A stretch of 33,246 nucleotides of DNA from Planctomycetota bacterium (lineage in GTDB: Bacteria > Planctomycetota > UBA1135 > GCA-002686595). The translations under genes and the position numbers were made by a program. The notes beneath the pieces are model-generated. The model worked only from the letters and a program-made list of their open reading frames with translations. It had not been told where the DNA came from and searched no databases. The stretch is from NCBI GenBank assembly GCA_004357655.1, contig SMVQ01000233.1, positions 1 through 33,246 on the forward strand, written 5' to 3'. Below are positions 1-8,799 of this stretch, piece after piece; position 1 is the first letter of the stretch; every line of letters begins with the position of its first letter.

Positions 1-319
1 CGGAGAGAGCGGTCGGGTCACCCCGGGGCCCGAGAAAGTCGCGCAACCCATCGATCCCGCGGAGCGTAGTCCGGGCGTTGATCGTGCGCGGGTTCTCGGG
101 CTCGTCGAGGTCCGCCTGCACCATCAGATAGCCGGGGTACAGCTTCCTCTCCACCGTGCGCTTCTTGCCGCCCTTCATGTCCGTCACGAGCTCGTACGGC
201 ACGATCACCTGCGGGATCACGTCGGTTGCGCCCGTGATCTTCAGGCGATGGGTCGCGTTGTCCCGGATGCGCTTCTCGCGCCCGGACTGGCAGCGGACGA
301 AGTACCACTTGAACGCCAT
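1..319 (-). CDS. nusG: Transcription termination/antitermination protein NusG (N-terminal part, cut by window edge)
   Basis: The first 106 residues of NusG are visible; the rest lies beyond position 1. The protein begins MAFKWYFVRCQSGREKRI and continues with a VIPQVIVPYE stretch and the KLYPGYLMV motif, the core of the NGN domain that binds the RNA polymerase clamp helices. The C-terminal KOW domain, which contacts Rho or ribosomal protein S10, is not in the window. The ATG at 319 lies two bases beyond the secE stop, so the two are surely cotranscribed, matching the near-universal secE-nusG pair. NusG acts in the cytoplasm as a polymerase processivity factor. The family call is very secure; the only limit is truncation by the window. 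Confidence 0.95.
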   Translation of the reverse strand, partial: MAFKWYFVRCQSGREKRIRDNATHRLKITGATDVIPQVIVPYELVTDMKGGKKRTVERKLYPGYLMVQADLDEPENPRTINARTTLRGIDGLRDFLGPRGDPTALS

Positions 320-321
320 GA

Positions 322-753
322 TCAACCGTGACCCAGCAGGATGACTTTCGCGGCCCGACCGAGGAACCAGTCGGCGCCCGCGAGGAAGACCATGAGGAAC
401 AGCACGCAGATGATCACGACCACCGAGCTCGTGATCGCCTCGTCCAGCGAAGGCCACGTGACCTTGCGCAGCTCGGACTCGGTCTCGATGAGCAGGTCCG
501 CGTTCTTCGGCTTGTCCTGCCAGCGGTAGAGCAGCCAGAGCGAAGTGGCCAGGACGAGCCCCGCGACGATGAGCGCCGGTGAGAAGTCCATCCCGAGGAT
601 CGGAATCCGGAAGCCGCCGAGCGCTCGGCCCATCTCCGGGAAGTCCGAGGCCAGCTCCGTGTGCAGGGACACGCACCCGTAGAAGATGAGCACCGCCAAC
701 GACCAGAACGCGGCCATGCGCGCCATCCGTCCTTGATCTTTCTTGTAGGCCAT
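322..753 (-). CDS. secE: Preprotein translocase subunit SecE
   Basis: This 143-residue protein has three predicted membrane segments (about 14-30, 57-77 and 108-130). The third is preceded by the SecE signature ELRKVTWPS (94-102), the conserved cytosolic amphipathic helix and hinge that clamps SecY. Three membrane segments is the E. coli-type architecture; many bacteria have a one-segment SecE. It stabilises SecY in the inner-membrane protein export channel. It sits between rpmG and nusG on the same strand, with nusG starting two bases after its stop, so it belongs to the tRNA-tuf-rpmG-secE-nusG transcription unit. The ATG at 753 is the only good start and follows the rpmG stop by 87 bases. 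Confidence 0.95.
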   Translation of the reverse strand: MAYKKDQGRMARMAAFWSLAVLIFYGCVSLHTELASDFPEMGRALGGFRIPILGMDFSPALIVAGLVLATSLWLLYRWQDKPKNADLLIETESELRKVTWPSLDEAITSSVVVIICVLFLMVFLAGADWFLGRAAKVILLGHG

Positions 754-840
754 CGGTGTGCTGCTCGGGGTTCGTGCTGTGCGGGGGTTCCGGCGTGGGA
801 TCGCGCGCGGGGAGGAGGGGCTCGTCCGGGTCCGTTCGGG

Positions 841-999
841 TCAGAGCTTTTTCTCTCTGTGCGACGTGTGCTTGCGACAGAAACGGCAGTACTTCTTCTT
901 CTGGAGCTTGTACGCCGCCTTCAGGCGCTTGTGCGTCGTGTAGTTGCGGTTCCTGCACTCGGTGCACTCGAGGAAGACGTAACGTTCCTTGACCTTCAT
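841..999 (-). CDS. rpmG: 50S ribosomal protein L33
   Basis: A 52-residue basic protein, [15 protein letters not shown] onward, with two CxxC pairs (CTEC and CRFC) forming the zinc ribbon of the zinc-binding (C+) form of L33. The reading frame stays open upstream as far as 1236, but that extension overlaps the 3' end of tuf and is not L33-like. The ATG at 999 gives the family's normal length and N-terminus. L33 sits near the E site of the large subunit. Its place between tuf and secE is a known arrangement in several phyla, although E. coli carries rpmG elsewhere. Confidence 0.95.
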   Translation of the reverse strand: MKVKERYVFLECTECRNRNYTTHKRLKAAYKLQKKKYCRFCRKHTSHREKKL

Positions 1000-1087
1000 G
1001 TTCGGACCGACCTCTCGTACACGGATGGGGCGGGGGGAGCGGGCGTGAGCCGCAGGGACGGCGTACGGACCATGGCTCCCCCGTTGA

Positions 1088-2296
1088 TTACTCGATGATC
1101 TTCGTGACGACCCCGGCACCCACGGTGCGGCCACCCTCGCGGATCGCGAAGCGGAGCTGCTCTTCCATGGCGATCGGCATTCCCAGCTCGATCGAGAGCT
1201 TGACGTTGTCGCCCGGCATGCACATCTCCGCGCCACCGAGGAGGTTGGCCGAGCCCGTCACGTCCGTGGTGCGGAAGTAGAACTGGGGCCGGTAGCCCGA
1301 GAAGAACGGGGTGTGACGGCCACCCTCTTCCTTGGAGAGGATGTAGACCTCCGCCTCGAACTTGGTGTGGGGGGTCACGGAGCCCGGCTTGGCCAGGACC
1401 TGCCCGCGCACGAGGTCCTTCTTGTCGATGCCGCGCAGGAGCACGCCGACGTTCTCGCCCGCACGACCCTCGTCGAGCGTCTTCTGGAACATCTCGACCC
1501 CCGTGCAGGTCGTCTTGCCGATCTCCTCCGTGATGCCGACGACCTCGAGCGCATCGCCCATATGGACGATGCCGCGCTCGATCCGGCCGGTCCCCACGGT
1601 TCCGCGACCCTTGATCGAGAACACGTCCTCGACCGGCATCAGGAAGGGCTTGTCGATGTCGCGCTCGGGGAGCGGGATGAAGCTGTCGACCGCGTCCAGC
1701 AGCTCGGTGATGCTCTTGAACGCCTCGTCGTCGTCGGGCTTGTCCTCGTTGAGAGCGACCTCGGCCGCGAGCGCCGAGCCGCGGATGATCGGCGTGTCGT
1801 CCCCGGGAAAATCGTACTTGTCGAGCAGCTCGCGGATCTCCAACTCGACGAGGTCGAGCAGCTCGGGATCGTCCACCTGGTCGACCTTGTTCATGTAGAC
1901 GACGAGGGCCGGCACGTTCACCTGCCGGGCGAGGAGGATGTGCTCGCGCGTCTGAGGCATGGGGCCGTCCGCCGCGGAGACCACGAGGATGGCGCCGTCC
2001 ATCTGGGCGGCGCCCGTGATCATGTTCTTCACGTAGTCGGCGTGACCGGGGCAGTCCACGTGGGCGTAGTGCCGCTTCTCGGTCTCGTACTCGACGTGGG
2101 CCGTCGAGATGGTGATGCCCCGCGCCTTCTCCTCCGGAGCCTTGTCGATGTCGTCGAAGCCCATCGGCTTGGCCAGCCCCTTGCGGGCCTGATACCGGCA
2201 GATCACGGACGTCAGAGTCGTCTTGCCATGGTCGACGTGACCGATGGTGCCGACGTTGACGTGGTCCTTGGTCCGCTCGAAGACTTCCTTGGCCAT
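1088..2296 (-). CDS. tuf: Translation elongation factor Tu
   Basis: A 402-residue EF-Tu, full length for the family (about 393-405). It has all GTPase motifs: GHVDHGKT (19-26), the switch I motif ending RGITI, DCPGH, NKVD and the SAL motif. Domains 2 and 3 follow, ending in [11 protein letters not shown]. It delivers aminoacyl-tRNA to the ribosome as the GTP complex. The ATG at 2296 is preceded by an AAGGAA ribosome-binding sequence. The gene lies 128 bases downstream of tRNA-Thr(GGT), as tufB does in E. coli, so primary transcripts probably carry the tRNAs and the mRNA together. Nothing in the window shows whether a second tuf copy exists. Confidence 0.98.
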   Translation of the reverse strand: MAKEVFERTKDHVNVGTIGHVDHGKTTLTSVICRYQARKGLAKPMGFDDIDKAPEEKARGITISTAHVEYETEKRHYAHVDCPGHADYVKNMITGAAQMDGAILVVSAADGPMPQTREHILLARQVNVPALVVYMNKVDQVDDPELLDLVELEIRELLDKYDFPGDDTPIIRGSALAAEVALNEDKPDDDEAFKSITELLDAVDSFIPLPERDIDKPFLMPVEDVFSIKGRGTVGTGRIERGIVHMGDALEVVGITEEIGKTTCTGVEMFQKTLDEGRAGENVGVLLRGIDKKDLVRGQVLAKPGSVTPHTKFEAEVYILSKEEGGRHTPFFSGYRPQFYFRTTDVTGSANLLGGAEMCMPGDNVKLSIELGMPIAMEEQLRFAIREGGRTVGAGVVTKIIE

Positions 2297-2424
2297 TGTT
2301 GTGGTTCCTTCAGGTTCCTTGGGCGTTGCCCAGGTCGGGTTCTCTCTGGGAGCTGTTCACGCCCGTTTCGAACCGCGGGGCGGTCCGTCGTGGCGCAGGA
2401 TTCAGGTTGTCTTTGTATCGCTGG

Positions 2425-2499
<75 letters not shown>

Positions 2500-2614
2500 G
2501 AGGTCGCCGCCCCCCTGCGGGGGGGCGATGATCGTGGACTCGAGAGCGCCGTCCTCTGGGACGGACGTGCCCCTTGCGGCGGGGACGGCGCGGGACGGCG
2601 TCACCGGCGAGGCG

Positions 2615-2688
2615 TGGAGCGGGTGAAGGGAATCGGACCCTCGTGTACAGCTTGGAAGGCTGTCGTTCTACCATTGAACTACACCCGC
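2615..2688 (-). tRNA. tRNA-Gly (anticodon TCC)
   Basis: A 74-nt tRNA with acceptor stem GCGGGTG/CACCCGC, discriminator T and an encoded CCA. The anticodon loop CTTCCAA, closed by ACAGC/GCTGT, gives TCC (reads GGA/GGG). The T-loop sequence GGTCCGATTCC deviates slightly from the usual GGTTCGA. It occupies the glyT position of the tRNA-tuf cluster. Confidence 0.94.
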
Positions 2689-2878
2689 TGAGGCACGCCC
2701 GCGGTGTATGGGCCAGCGGCCATTCGGCGTCGTGCAAGGGTTCGAGGTTCGGCCTGGAGGCCGGCGTCGTCGTTCGTAAGGAGGTCGGACCGGAACGGGT
2801 GCCGGGCACCCGTCGCGAGCGGCCACTCCATGGTCAGCGACTCCCCGCCGAGCACCTGTGCCGGGCGCGGGAACCGGG

Positions 2879-2963
<85 letters not shown>

Positions 2964-3162
2964 ACGCAGTACAGGGTATGGAGTGATCTCGTGATGCCCG
3001 GTCCAAACGCGCGCGTCCGTCGCACGGTCGCGGCCCGGGGCCGGACCACGGCGGCGCAGCGCTCCCGTGTCATCCTCTCGAGTCGGTTTCGTTTCCATGG
3101 AACGGACCGGAGCGCCTCCGGGGCTCTCCGGCTCCACCGTGCCGGCCTTCGTCGCGGCGCGG

Positions 3163-3235
3163 AGCCAGCGGCGGGACTCGAACCCGCAACCTGCTGATTA
3201 CAAATCAGCTGCTCTGCCAATTGAGCCACGCTGGC
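3163..3235 (-). tRNA. tRNA-Thr (anticodon TGT)
   Basis: A 73-nt tRNA with acceptor stem GCCAGCG/CGCTGGC and anticodon loop TTTGTAA closed by CTGAT/ATCAG, giving TGT (reads ACA/ACG). Unlike the other three tRNAs here, the CCA end is not encoded: the bases after the discriminator read CCG, so CCA must be added after processing. It is the promoter-proximal tRNA, the thrU position. Confidence 0.94.
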
Positions 3236-3315
3236 GGTACCGCCGTGCGAGACCCAACATCGGGTTCCGGGTCGCCCCCGTCCGCTGGGACTGCGGGCGG
3301 CAAGTGGAGCGGCGT

Positions 3316-3343
3316 ATCGTACGGGCACGGACCTTGCGGTCAA
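3316..3343 (-). promoter_or_regulatory. Candidate sigma70 promoter of the tRNA-tuf-rpmG-secE-nusG unit
   Basis: On the minus strand, TTGACC (3338-3343) and TACGAT (3316-3321) are separated by 16 bases. The site lies 80 bases upstream of the first tRNA and downstream of the aroC stop. This is the best promoter-like match in this part of the window and is placed where a stable-RNA promoter is expected. No start site has been measured. Confidence 0.65.
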
Positions 3344-3351
3344 GGCTGGCG

Positions 3352-3381
3352 CGGGAATTCGTGCCGCTTCTGGAATTCCCG
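3352..3381. repeat. 9-bp inverted repeat between aroC and the tRNA promoter
   Basis: CGGGAATTC (3352-3360) and GAATTCCCG (3373-3381) form a perfect 9-bp inverted repeat with a 12-base loop. It starts 12 bases after the aroC stop and lies just upstream of the tRNA promoter's -35 box. It could be the aroC terminator, although no T-tract follows, or a binding site for a regulator of the stable-RNA promoter. Confidence 0.5.
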
Positions 3382-3393
3382 TCCGTGAGCCCG

Positions 3394-4545
3394 TCAGAGC
3401 CGCCCGAGCTCCTCCACATAGTAGTCGAAGGCCGCTCGCACCTGGGCCATCGAGTCACCCCCGAACTTGTCGAGGAAGGCCTCCGTCAAGGCGAGCGCGA
3501 TCACCGCCTCCCCCACGACACTGGCCGCCGGCACGGAGGTCACGTCCGAGCGCTGGTAGGTGGCCTGGACGGCTTCGCCGCTCTCGAAATCGACCGTCGG
3601 CATACCCTGGCGCAGGGTGGGGATGGGCTTCATGGCGGCGCGGACGACGACGGGAGCACCGTTCGTCATGCCCCCCTCGAGGCCCCCCGCCCCGTTCCGG
3701 GAGCGGGCGAAGCGGCCCCAGGGACGGTTCCCCGCGGGCGCGTGCACGATCGGGTCGTGGACCTCCGAACCCGGCATGGCCGCCCCCGCGAACCCGAGCC
3801 CGAACTCGACACCCTTGATCGCAGGCACGGCGAAGAGCGCGGCGGCGAGGCGCGCGGTCAGCCGCTCGGGTCCGCTCGCGTAGCTCCCGAGGCCGGGCGG
3901 CAGCCCGGTGGCCCGCACCTCGAACACGCCCCCCAGGCTGTCCCCCGCCGCTCTCGCCCGATCGACCGCGGCGCGCATCGCCACGTCGGCCGCGGGGTCC
4001 AGGGAGAGGAAATCACTGGCGTCGCGCAGGGTGTGCCGGTCGCTGCCGGCGGCCTCGTAGGCCCCCTCGCGGACGGCCTCGCCCCCCAGCTCGACGACGT
4101 GCGCGAAGATCTCGACCCCGAACGCCTCCAAGACCTGGCGGGCGACGGCCGCGGCGGCGACGCGCGCTGCCGTCTCGCGCGCACTCGCGCGCTCGAGGAT
4201 CGCGCGCGGATCGCGGTGCCCGAACTTCTGACACCCCGCGAGGTCGGCGTGACCGGGGCGCGGGTTGGTCGGCACGGGGAGCTGCTCGATCGTGTGATCC
4301 TTGTTCGCCACGAGGAGCGCAACGGGCGAGCCGAGGGTCAGCCCCCCCTTCGTGCCGGCCAGGATCTCGACCCGGTCGCGCTCGATCTTCATCCGGCCGC
4401 CGCGGCCGTACCCGCGCTGGCGCCGCGCGAGCTGCTCATCGATGCGACCCGTGTCGAGCGGGAGCCCCGCCGGGATACCCTCGACGATGGCGACGAGACC
4501 GATCCCGTGCGACTCCCCCGCGGTCCTCCACTGCAACCGCGTCAT
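3394..4545 (-). CDS. aroC: Chorismate synthase
   Basis: A 383-residue chorismate synthase, normal length. It converts 5-enolpyruvylshikimate-3-phosphate to chorismate with reduced FMN, the last common step to the aromatic amino acids. Visible family motifs are the N-terminal GESHG (10-14) and RRQRGYGRGGRM. Further on come the GHRDPRAILERASARET segment and GGLEGGMTNGAPVVVRAA near the C-terminus. The ATG at 4545 puts the conserved TAGESHG motif at the usual distance from the N-terminus. The gene starts 10 bases after the stop of the response regulator, so it is probably the last gene of mutS2-regulator-aroC. The frame stays open upstream into the regulator gene, but that part has no family similarity. 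Confidence 0.96.
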   Translation of the reverse strand: MTRLQWRTAGESHGIGLVAIVEGIPAGLPLDTGRIDEQLARRQRGYGRGGRMKIERDRVEILAGTKGGLTLGSPVALLVANKDHTIEQLPVPTNPRPGHADLAGCQKFGHRDPRAILERASARETAARVAAAAVARQVLEAFGVEIFAHVVELGGEAVREGAYEAAGSDRHTLRDASDFLSLDPAADVAMRAAVDRARAAGDSLGGVFEVRATGLPPGLGSYASGPERLTARLAAALFAVPAIKGVEFGLGFAGAAMPGSEVHDPIVHAPAGNRPWGRFARSRNGAGGLEGGMTNGAPVVVRAAMKPIPTLRQGMPTVDFESGEAVQATYQRSDVTSVPAASVVGEAVIALALTEAFLDKFGGDSMAQVRAAFDYYVEELGRL

Positions 4546-4555
4546 GTGCCCGCAC

Positions 4556-5146
4556 TCATGAGAGCCGGAAGGGCATGGGACCCGCCGCGGATCCGGACTC
4601 GGGCGCGCGTGCAGGCGCTCGCGCGCGACCCGCCGCCGGGTCCTGCGGGACGATCTCGATCCAGCCGTCGTCGTCCGTGTCGTCCTCGACATCGCCCTCG
4701 CCCTCGCCCGCCCCAGTGACGACCGGGCTGGCTCCCGCGCCGGCCCCGGCCCCGGCCCCGGCGAGCTGGGCGCAGCACGCCCGCACGCGCTCCTCGAGCA
4801 CGGCGAAGTCGTACGGTTTCGCGAGCGTCCCGATGACCTGCGGCAGGGCCTCCAGCTCCACCACGAGGTCCGCGTCGAGGTAACCGGACACGACGAGCGT
4901 CGGCGGCAGGAGCCCGAGCGCCGCCAGCCGCGGCAACTCCTCGCGCGCGTTCTCCGCGCCCAGATCGATGTCGGAGAGGAGCAGGTCCGGGGCACGGGCC
5001 GCGATCGACGCGCGCGCTTCGCGGAACGAGAGCGCCGTCCGTACAGAGAAGCCGCGCCGCTCGAGGAACCAGGCCACGAGCTCCAGGATGCGCGCGTCGT
5101 TGTCGACGAGCAGCAGGTCGGTCTGCCGGGCCCCTGGTGCGGACAT
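4556..5146 (-). CDS. Response regulator receiver protein with disordered acidic tail
   Basis: A 196-residue protein. Residues 9-125 form a receiver domain with the acidic pocket VDND (14-17), probable phospho-acceptor Asp59 in LSDIDLG, Ser87 in VVSGY and Lys110 in LAKPYD. No output domain follows. The remaining 70 residues are low complexity: an Ala/Gly run, then an acidic stretch rich in Glu and Asp (about 146-161), then Arg/Ala/Pro. Part of the tail is encoded by a six-base tandem repeat around 4741-4763. No histidine kinase is nearby, so its partner is unknown. I chose the ATG at 5146; the frame is open up to 5368, but that would run into mutS2. It lies 113 bases downstream of mutS2 and 10 bases upstream of aroC. 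Confidence 0.85.
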   Translation of the reverse strand: MSAPGARQTDLLLVDNDARILELVAWFLERRGFSVRTALSFREARASIAARAPDLLLSDIDLGAENAREELPRLAALGLLPPTLVVSGYLDADLVVELEALPQVIGTLAKPYDFAVLEERVRACCAQLAGAGAGAGAGASPVVTGAGEGEGDVEDDTDDDGWIEIVPQDPAAGRARAPARAPESGSAAGPMPFRLS

Positions 5147-5259
5147 TACGACCTTGTACGCCGCCCGGGTACCCCCGTGCAACTGCCTTCCGTCCCTGCT
5201 TTCCCGGCTTCGCCTGCTCCCGCTCAGGTACGGGTGGACCGTGTCCGGAGAGCGGCCGG

Positions 5260-7395
5260 TCAGAGGGACTCGTACCAGGTCACCTCGTCGAAGGACACCT
5301 GCACCTTCATCGACCCGAGACGGGCCGTGACGAGCCGCCTGGCCTTGTCGACCTTGTGAACGATGCACCGCTGCCGGTAGCGCGGCAGGTACACGAAGGT
5401 GCCCTTCGCGAGCGAGGCCAGGAACCGTTGGCGCCGCTCGGTCAGCGTCGCGCCGGAGAGGTGGCGGTGAAGGGCGTCGAGACGCTCCCGCATGGCGTCG
5501 GCGGGCCCGCGCGGGAGCTGATCGAGGAGCTTCCGGGCCAGTTCGAGCTGGCGCATGGCGTCTCGGACGCGCTCCTCGAGCCCGCGCTGAGCCTCCTGCT
5601 CGAGCAGCTCCGAGCGCCGGTCGAGGTCTTCGTGCTTGTCCGCGAGATCGCGCGTCCGCTGCTCGACGTGCTCGAGCTGGCTCTCGGCCCGGCTACGGAC
5701 GCGCTCGGCTTCCGTGCGGGCCGCGCGGACGTCCTCCATGAGGCGCGCGAGCTCGCCGTCGCGGCGCTCGGTCCGCTCGCTCGCGAGGTCGACGACCTCG
5801 TCGGGCAGCCCGAGGCGCCGCGCGATCGCGAGGGCGCTGGACTCGCCCGGCGTTCCGATGTGCAGCTTGTAGAGCGGCGCGAGCGTGCCGAGGTCGAACT
5901 CGGTGCAGGCGTTCTCGGCGCGCTTGTTGCGGTAGGCGAACTCCTTCAGCTTGCCGAGGTGCGTCGAGACGATCGTCGGGACTGCGCGCGTGCACAGGAA
6001 TTGGAGCACGGCCTCCCCCAGGGCCGCGCCCTCGTCGGGGTCCGTGCCCCCGCCGAGCTCGTCGAGGAGGACGAGCGTGCGCTCCGTCGAGTGGTCGAGC
6101 CCGGCCTTGATGCGCACGAGGTGCGAGGCGAAGGTCGAGAGGTTCTGGCTGATCTCCTGCTCGTCACCGATATCGGCGCAGATCCTGTCGTAGAGGGGCA
6201 CCGTCGTGCCGACCGCGGCGGGGACGGGCAGGCCGCAGCGCGTCAGGAGCGCAAACAGCCCCGCCGTCTTCAGGGCGAGCGTCTTCCCGCCCGTGTTCGG
6301 GCCCGTGATGATCAGCATGTCGAACTCCGCGCCGAGTCGGACGTCGATGGGCACGACGGCCTCGATGCTTCCGGAGCGCGCCTGCTCGATCAGGAGCGGA
6401 TGGCGGGCCGTGCGCAGGAGCAGCCCCTCCGCGGCGCCTTCATCACCCGGCTGGAGCGCGATCCGCGCCTCGTACTCCTCCGAGTACCGCGCGGCGACGA
6501 CCGCGAGCTCGATCTCGGACACGCAGCGCGCGGCACTCTGGATCCTCGGTGCCGCGGAGAGGATCGTGCGGGTGAGCAGGAGGAGCACGCGCTCCACCTC
6601 GCGGCGTTCGTCCGCGCGCGTCTCCGCCAGGCGGTTCCCGAGCTCGATCACCTGGCGCGGCTCGATGAACACGGTCTGCTCGCTCTGGGAACGATCGTGC
6701 ACGATGCCCGGCACGCGCCCCGCGCTCTTCGCCTTGACGGCGAGCACCGGCCGGCCGCCGCGGCGGTGGACGTTGCCGTCCGAGAGCACGTTGCGGACAC
6801 TCCCGGCCTGCATGAGCTCCGAGAGCGACCGGTCGATCGACCGGGAGAGCTGGCCGAGGTCCCGTCGCAGCCGCGCGAGCAGGTCGGAGGCGTCGCTCCG
6901 CACCCGGCCGCGTTCGTCGACGACCGCGCCGATCTCGCTCCGGAGCCCCGCGAGCTCGGGGATCTCCGCGGCGACGGCGCACAGCCGGGGCACCTCCGCC
7001 GTGCGGGACGCGAACCATTCGCGCAGCCGCGCGCAGGCCTCGAGGAACCTGACGAGGGCGACCAGCTCCAGCTCTTCGAGGGCGCGCGTCGGCCGGGCGC
7101 TCGCGGGCAGCGGGTCGGTGACCCCGGCGAGCGAAGGGAGCTCGCCGAGCCTGTGGAGCGCCTGCATCTCGCGCGCGCGCGCGAGCGCGTCCCGCGCCCC
7201 CGCATCCGTGCGCGGCGCGAGCTCCCTGAGGGCCCGCTTGCCGAGCGAGGTCGAGGTGAAGCGCTCGAAGCCCGCGAGCACGAGCTCGAGCTCCAGCACG
7301 CCCGCCGCGAAGTCGTGGCGGTCGAGGAAGGCATCGCGGTCGGGGCGGTCGAGGAAGTCGCCGCCCGCGGCTTCGGGGTCGGGAGCGGGGCTCAC
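5260..7395 (-). CDS. mutS2: MutS2-family ATPase lacking the Smr domain
   Basis: A 711-residue MutS2 homologue. The N-terminal 340 residues match the MutS core/lever region of MutS2 proteins. The ATPase follows, with Walker A GPNTGGKT (365-372), an STFASHL segment (420-426), Walker B LVLLDELGGGT (441-451) and STHLGKLKEFAYR. A coiled coil spans about 545-625 and a KOW-like module 662-711. Most MutS2 proteins (about 740-790 residues) continue into a C-terminal Smr nuclease domain, absent here: the stop comes directly after the KOW-like part and the next 113 bases cannot encode it. MutS2 proteins act in suppressing recombination and rescuing collided ribosomes. The GTG at 7395 is the only usable start. 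Divergent from the next gene. Confidence 0.9.
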   Translation of the reverse strand: MSPAPDPEAAGGDFLDRPDRDAFLDRHDFAAGVLELELVLAGFERFTSTSLGKRALRELAPRTDAGARDALARAREMQALHRLGELPSLAGVTDPLPASARPTRALEELELVALVRFLEACARLREWFASRTAEVPRLCAVAAEIPELAGLRSEIGAVVDERGRVRSDASDLLARLRRDLGQLSRSIDRSLSELMQAGSVRNVLSDGNVHRRGGRPVLAVKAKSAGRVPGIVHDRSQSEQTVFIEPRQVIELGNRLAETRADERREVERVLLLLTRTILSAAPRIQSAARCVSEIELAVVAARYSEEYEARIALQPGDEGAAEGLLLRTARHPLLIEQARSGSIEAVVPIDVRLGAEFDMLIITGPNTGGKTLALKTAGLFALLTRCGLPVPAAVGTTVPLYDRICADIGDEQEISQNLSTFASHLVRIKAGLDHSTERTLVLLDELGGGTDPDEGAALGEAVLQFLCTRAVPTIVSTHLGKLKEFAYRNKRAENACTEFDLGTLAPLYKLHIGTPGESSALAIARRLGLPDEVVDLASERTERRDGELARLMEDVRAARTEAERVRSRAESQLEHVEQRTRDLADKHEDLDRRSELLEQEAQRGLEERVRDAMRQLELARKLLDQLPRGPADAMRERLDALHRHLSGATLTERRQRFLASLAKGTFVYLPRYRQRCIVHKVDKARRLVTARLGSMKVQVSFDEVTWYESL

Positions 7396-7579
7396 GACGT
7401 GCCCGATTCCGATTCCGACACCTCAGGACCGTGGCGGGCGGGGGACCGCGGAAACGGCGAGAGGGCTGTGTCCGACACGTCCGGCATTCTAGAAGTACCC
7501 AGGGTGCACCACTACACTCCCTCCCACCTCATACCCGCCTGAACGAGGCCCGCTCGCGCGAACGATCGAAGGAATCACC

Positions 7580-8779
7580 ATGCCGACTCCCAGGAACGCC
7601 CACGGCCGCTTCGAGACCCGCGCCATCCACGCGGGACAGCGACCCGACCCGGCGAACGGAGCCGTGATGACCCCGGTGTACCTCACGAGCACCTACGCCC
7701 AGGACGCCCCCGGCCGACCGCGGGGGGGCTACGAGTATTCGCGCACGTCCAACCCGACGCGCACGGCGCTCGAGGAGAACCTCGCCGCCCTCGAGAGCGG
7801 CGACTGGGGGCTGTGCTTCGCCTCGGGCCTGGCGGCGACGAACGCCTTCCTGGACACGCTCGCCCCGGGCGACCACGTCGTGGCGGGGAACGACCTGTAC
7901 GGCGGCACGTACCGGCTCTTCACGAAGGTGTTCGAGAAGTACGGCGTGAAGTTCTCGTTCGTCGACACGACCGACGTCGCCGCGATCGAAGCCGCGCTGA
8001 CCGAGGCGACGCGCTGGGTGTACCTCGAGTCCCCTTCCAACCCCCTCCTGCGCCTCTCGGACATCTCCGCCGCGGCCGAGGTCGCCCATGCCCGGGGCGC
8101 GCGCGTCGTCGTCGACAACACGTTCGCCTCGCCGTACCTCCAACGCCCGCTCGAGCTCGGAGCGGACCTCGTCCTGCACTCGCTCTCGAAGTATCTCGGC
8201 GGCCACTCCGACCTCATCGGCGGGGCGCTGATCGGCCGCGGCGAGGAGCTGCGCGATCCGCTCGCCTTCCATCAGAACGCCGTCGGGGGCTGCCTGGCTC
8301 CGCTCGACAGCTTCCTCGTGCTGCGCGGCACGAAGACGCTCGCGATCCGCATGGAGCGCCACTCCGCGAACGCGATGGCCCTCGCCGAACACCTCGCCAC
8401 GCAGGAGCTCGTGCAGCGGGTCTATTATCCCGGCCTCCCCGATCATCCCCAGCACGAGCTCGCGAAGCGCCAGATGCACGGCTTCGGCGGCATGGTCTCG
8501 TTCGAGCTCGAAGGCGGCGTGGCGGCGGGCGAGACCTTCGCGAGCGCCACGAGGATCTTCACGCTGGCGGAGTCGCTCGGGGGTGTCGAATCGCTGATCG
8601 AGACGCCGCCGACGATGACGCACGCCAGCATCCCGGCCGAAGTCCGCCATGCCGCGGGCCTCGCCGACGGCCTCGTGCGGCTCTCGGTCGGCATCGAGCA
8701 CGTCGACGACCTCGCGGCGGATCTCGATCAGGCGCTGACGGCGGTCCGGTCGTCGGCCCGGGCGGGGGCGCGCGTCTGA
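7580..8779 (+). CDS. PLP-dependent trans-sulfuration enzyme (cystathionine gamma-synthase/lyase family)
   Basis: A 399-residue member of the Cys/Met metabolism PLP enzyme family, normal length. Visible are YSRTSNPT (53-60), the phosphate-binding SGLAA region, the aspartate that binds the pyridine nitrogen in VVVDNTFASPYLQRP, and the Schiff-base lysine K204 in LHSLSKYLGGHSD. These motifs fit cystathionine gamma-synthase, cystathionine gamma-lyase or a related gamma-elimination enzyme. They cannot be told apart from motifs alone, so I leave the symbol empty. The ATG at 7580 follows a GAAGGA ribosome-binding sequence. The M18 aminopeptidase gene starts 20 bases downstream, suggesting an operon. 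The 184 bases upstream hold no recognisable SAM riboswitch. Confidence 0.92.
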   Translation: MPTPRNAHGRFETRAIHAGQRPDPANGAVMTPVYLTSTYAQDAPGRPRGGYEYSRTSNPTRTALEENLAALESGDWGLCFASGLAATNAFLDTLAPGDHVVAGNDLYGGTYRLFTKVFEKYGVKFSFVDTTDVAAIEAALTEATRWVYLESPSNPLLRLSDISAAAEVAHARGARVVVDNTFASPYLQRPLELGADLVLHSLSKYLGGHSDLIGGALIGRGEELRDPLAFHQNAVGGCLAPLDSFLVLRGTKTLAIRMERHSANAMALAEHLATQELVQRVYYPGLPDHPQHELAKRQMHGFGGMVSFELEGGVAAGETFASATRIFTLAESLGGVESLIETPPTMTHASIPAEVRHAAGLADGLVRLSVGIEHVDDLAADLDQALTAVRSSARAGARV

Positions 8780-8799
8780 GGTCCGCGCGGGCGCACTCC

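Noticed and set aside
5137-7542. An 801-codon plus-strand open frame across mutS2
   Set aside because: It is exactly antisense to a clear MutS2 gene. In GC-rich DNA the strand opposite a gene often lacks stops, and its translation is Arg/Asp/Leu-rich with no recognisable domain.
7396-7579. SAM riboswitch before the trans-sulfuration gene
   Set aside because: None of the conserved SAM-I or SAM-II core segments could be found; a normal ribosome-binding site is present.
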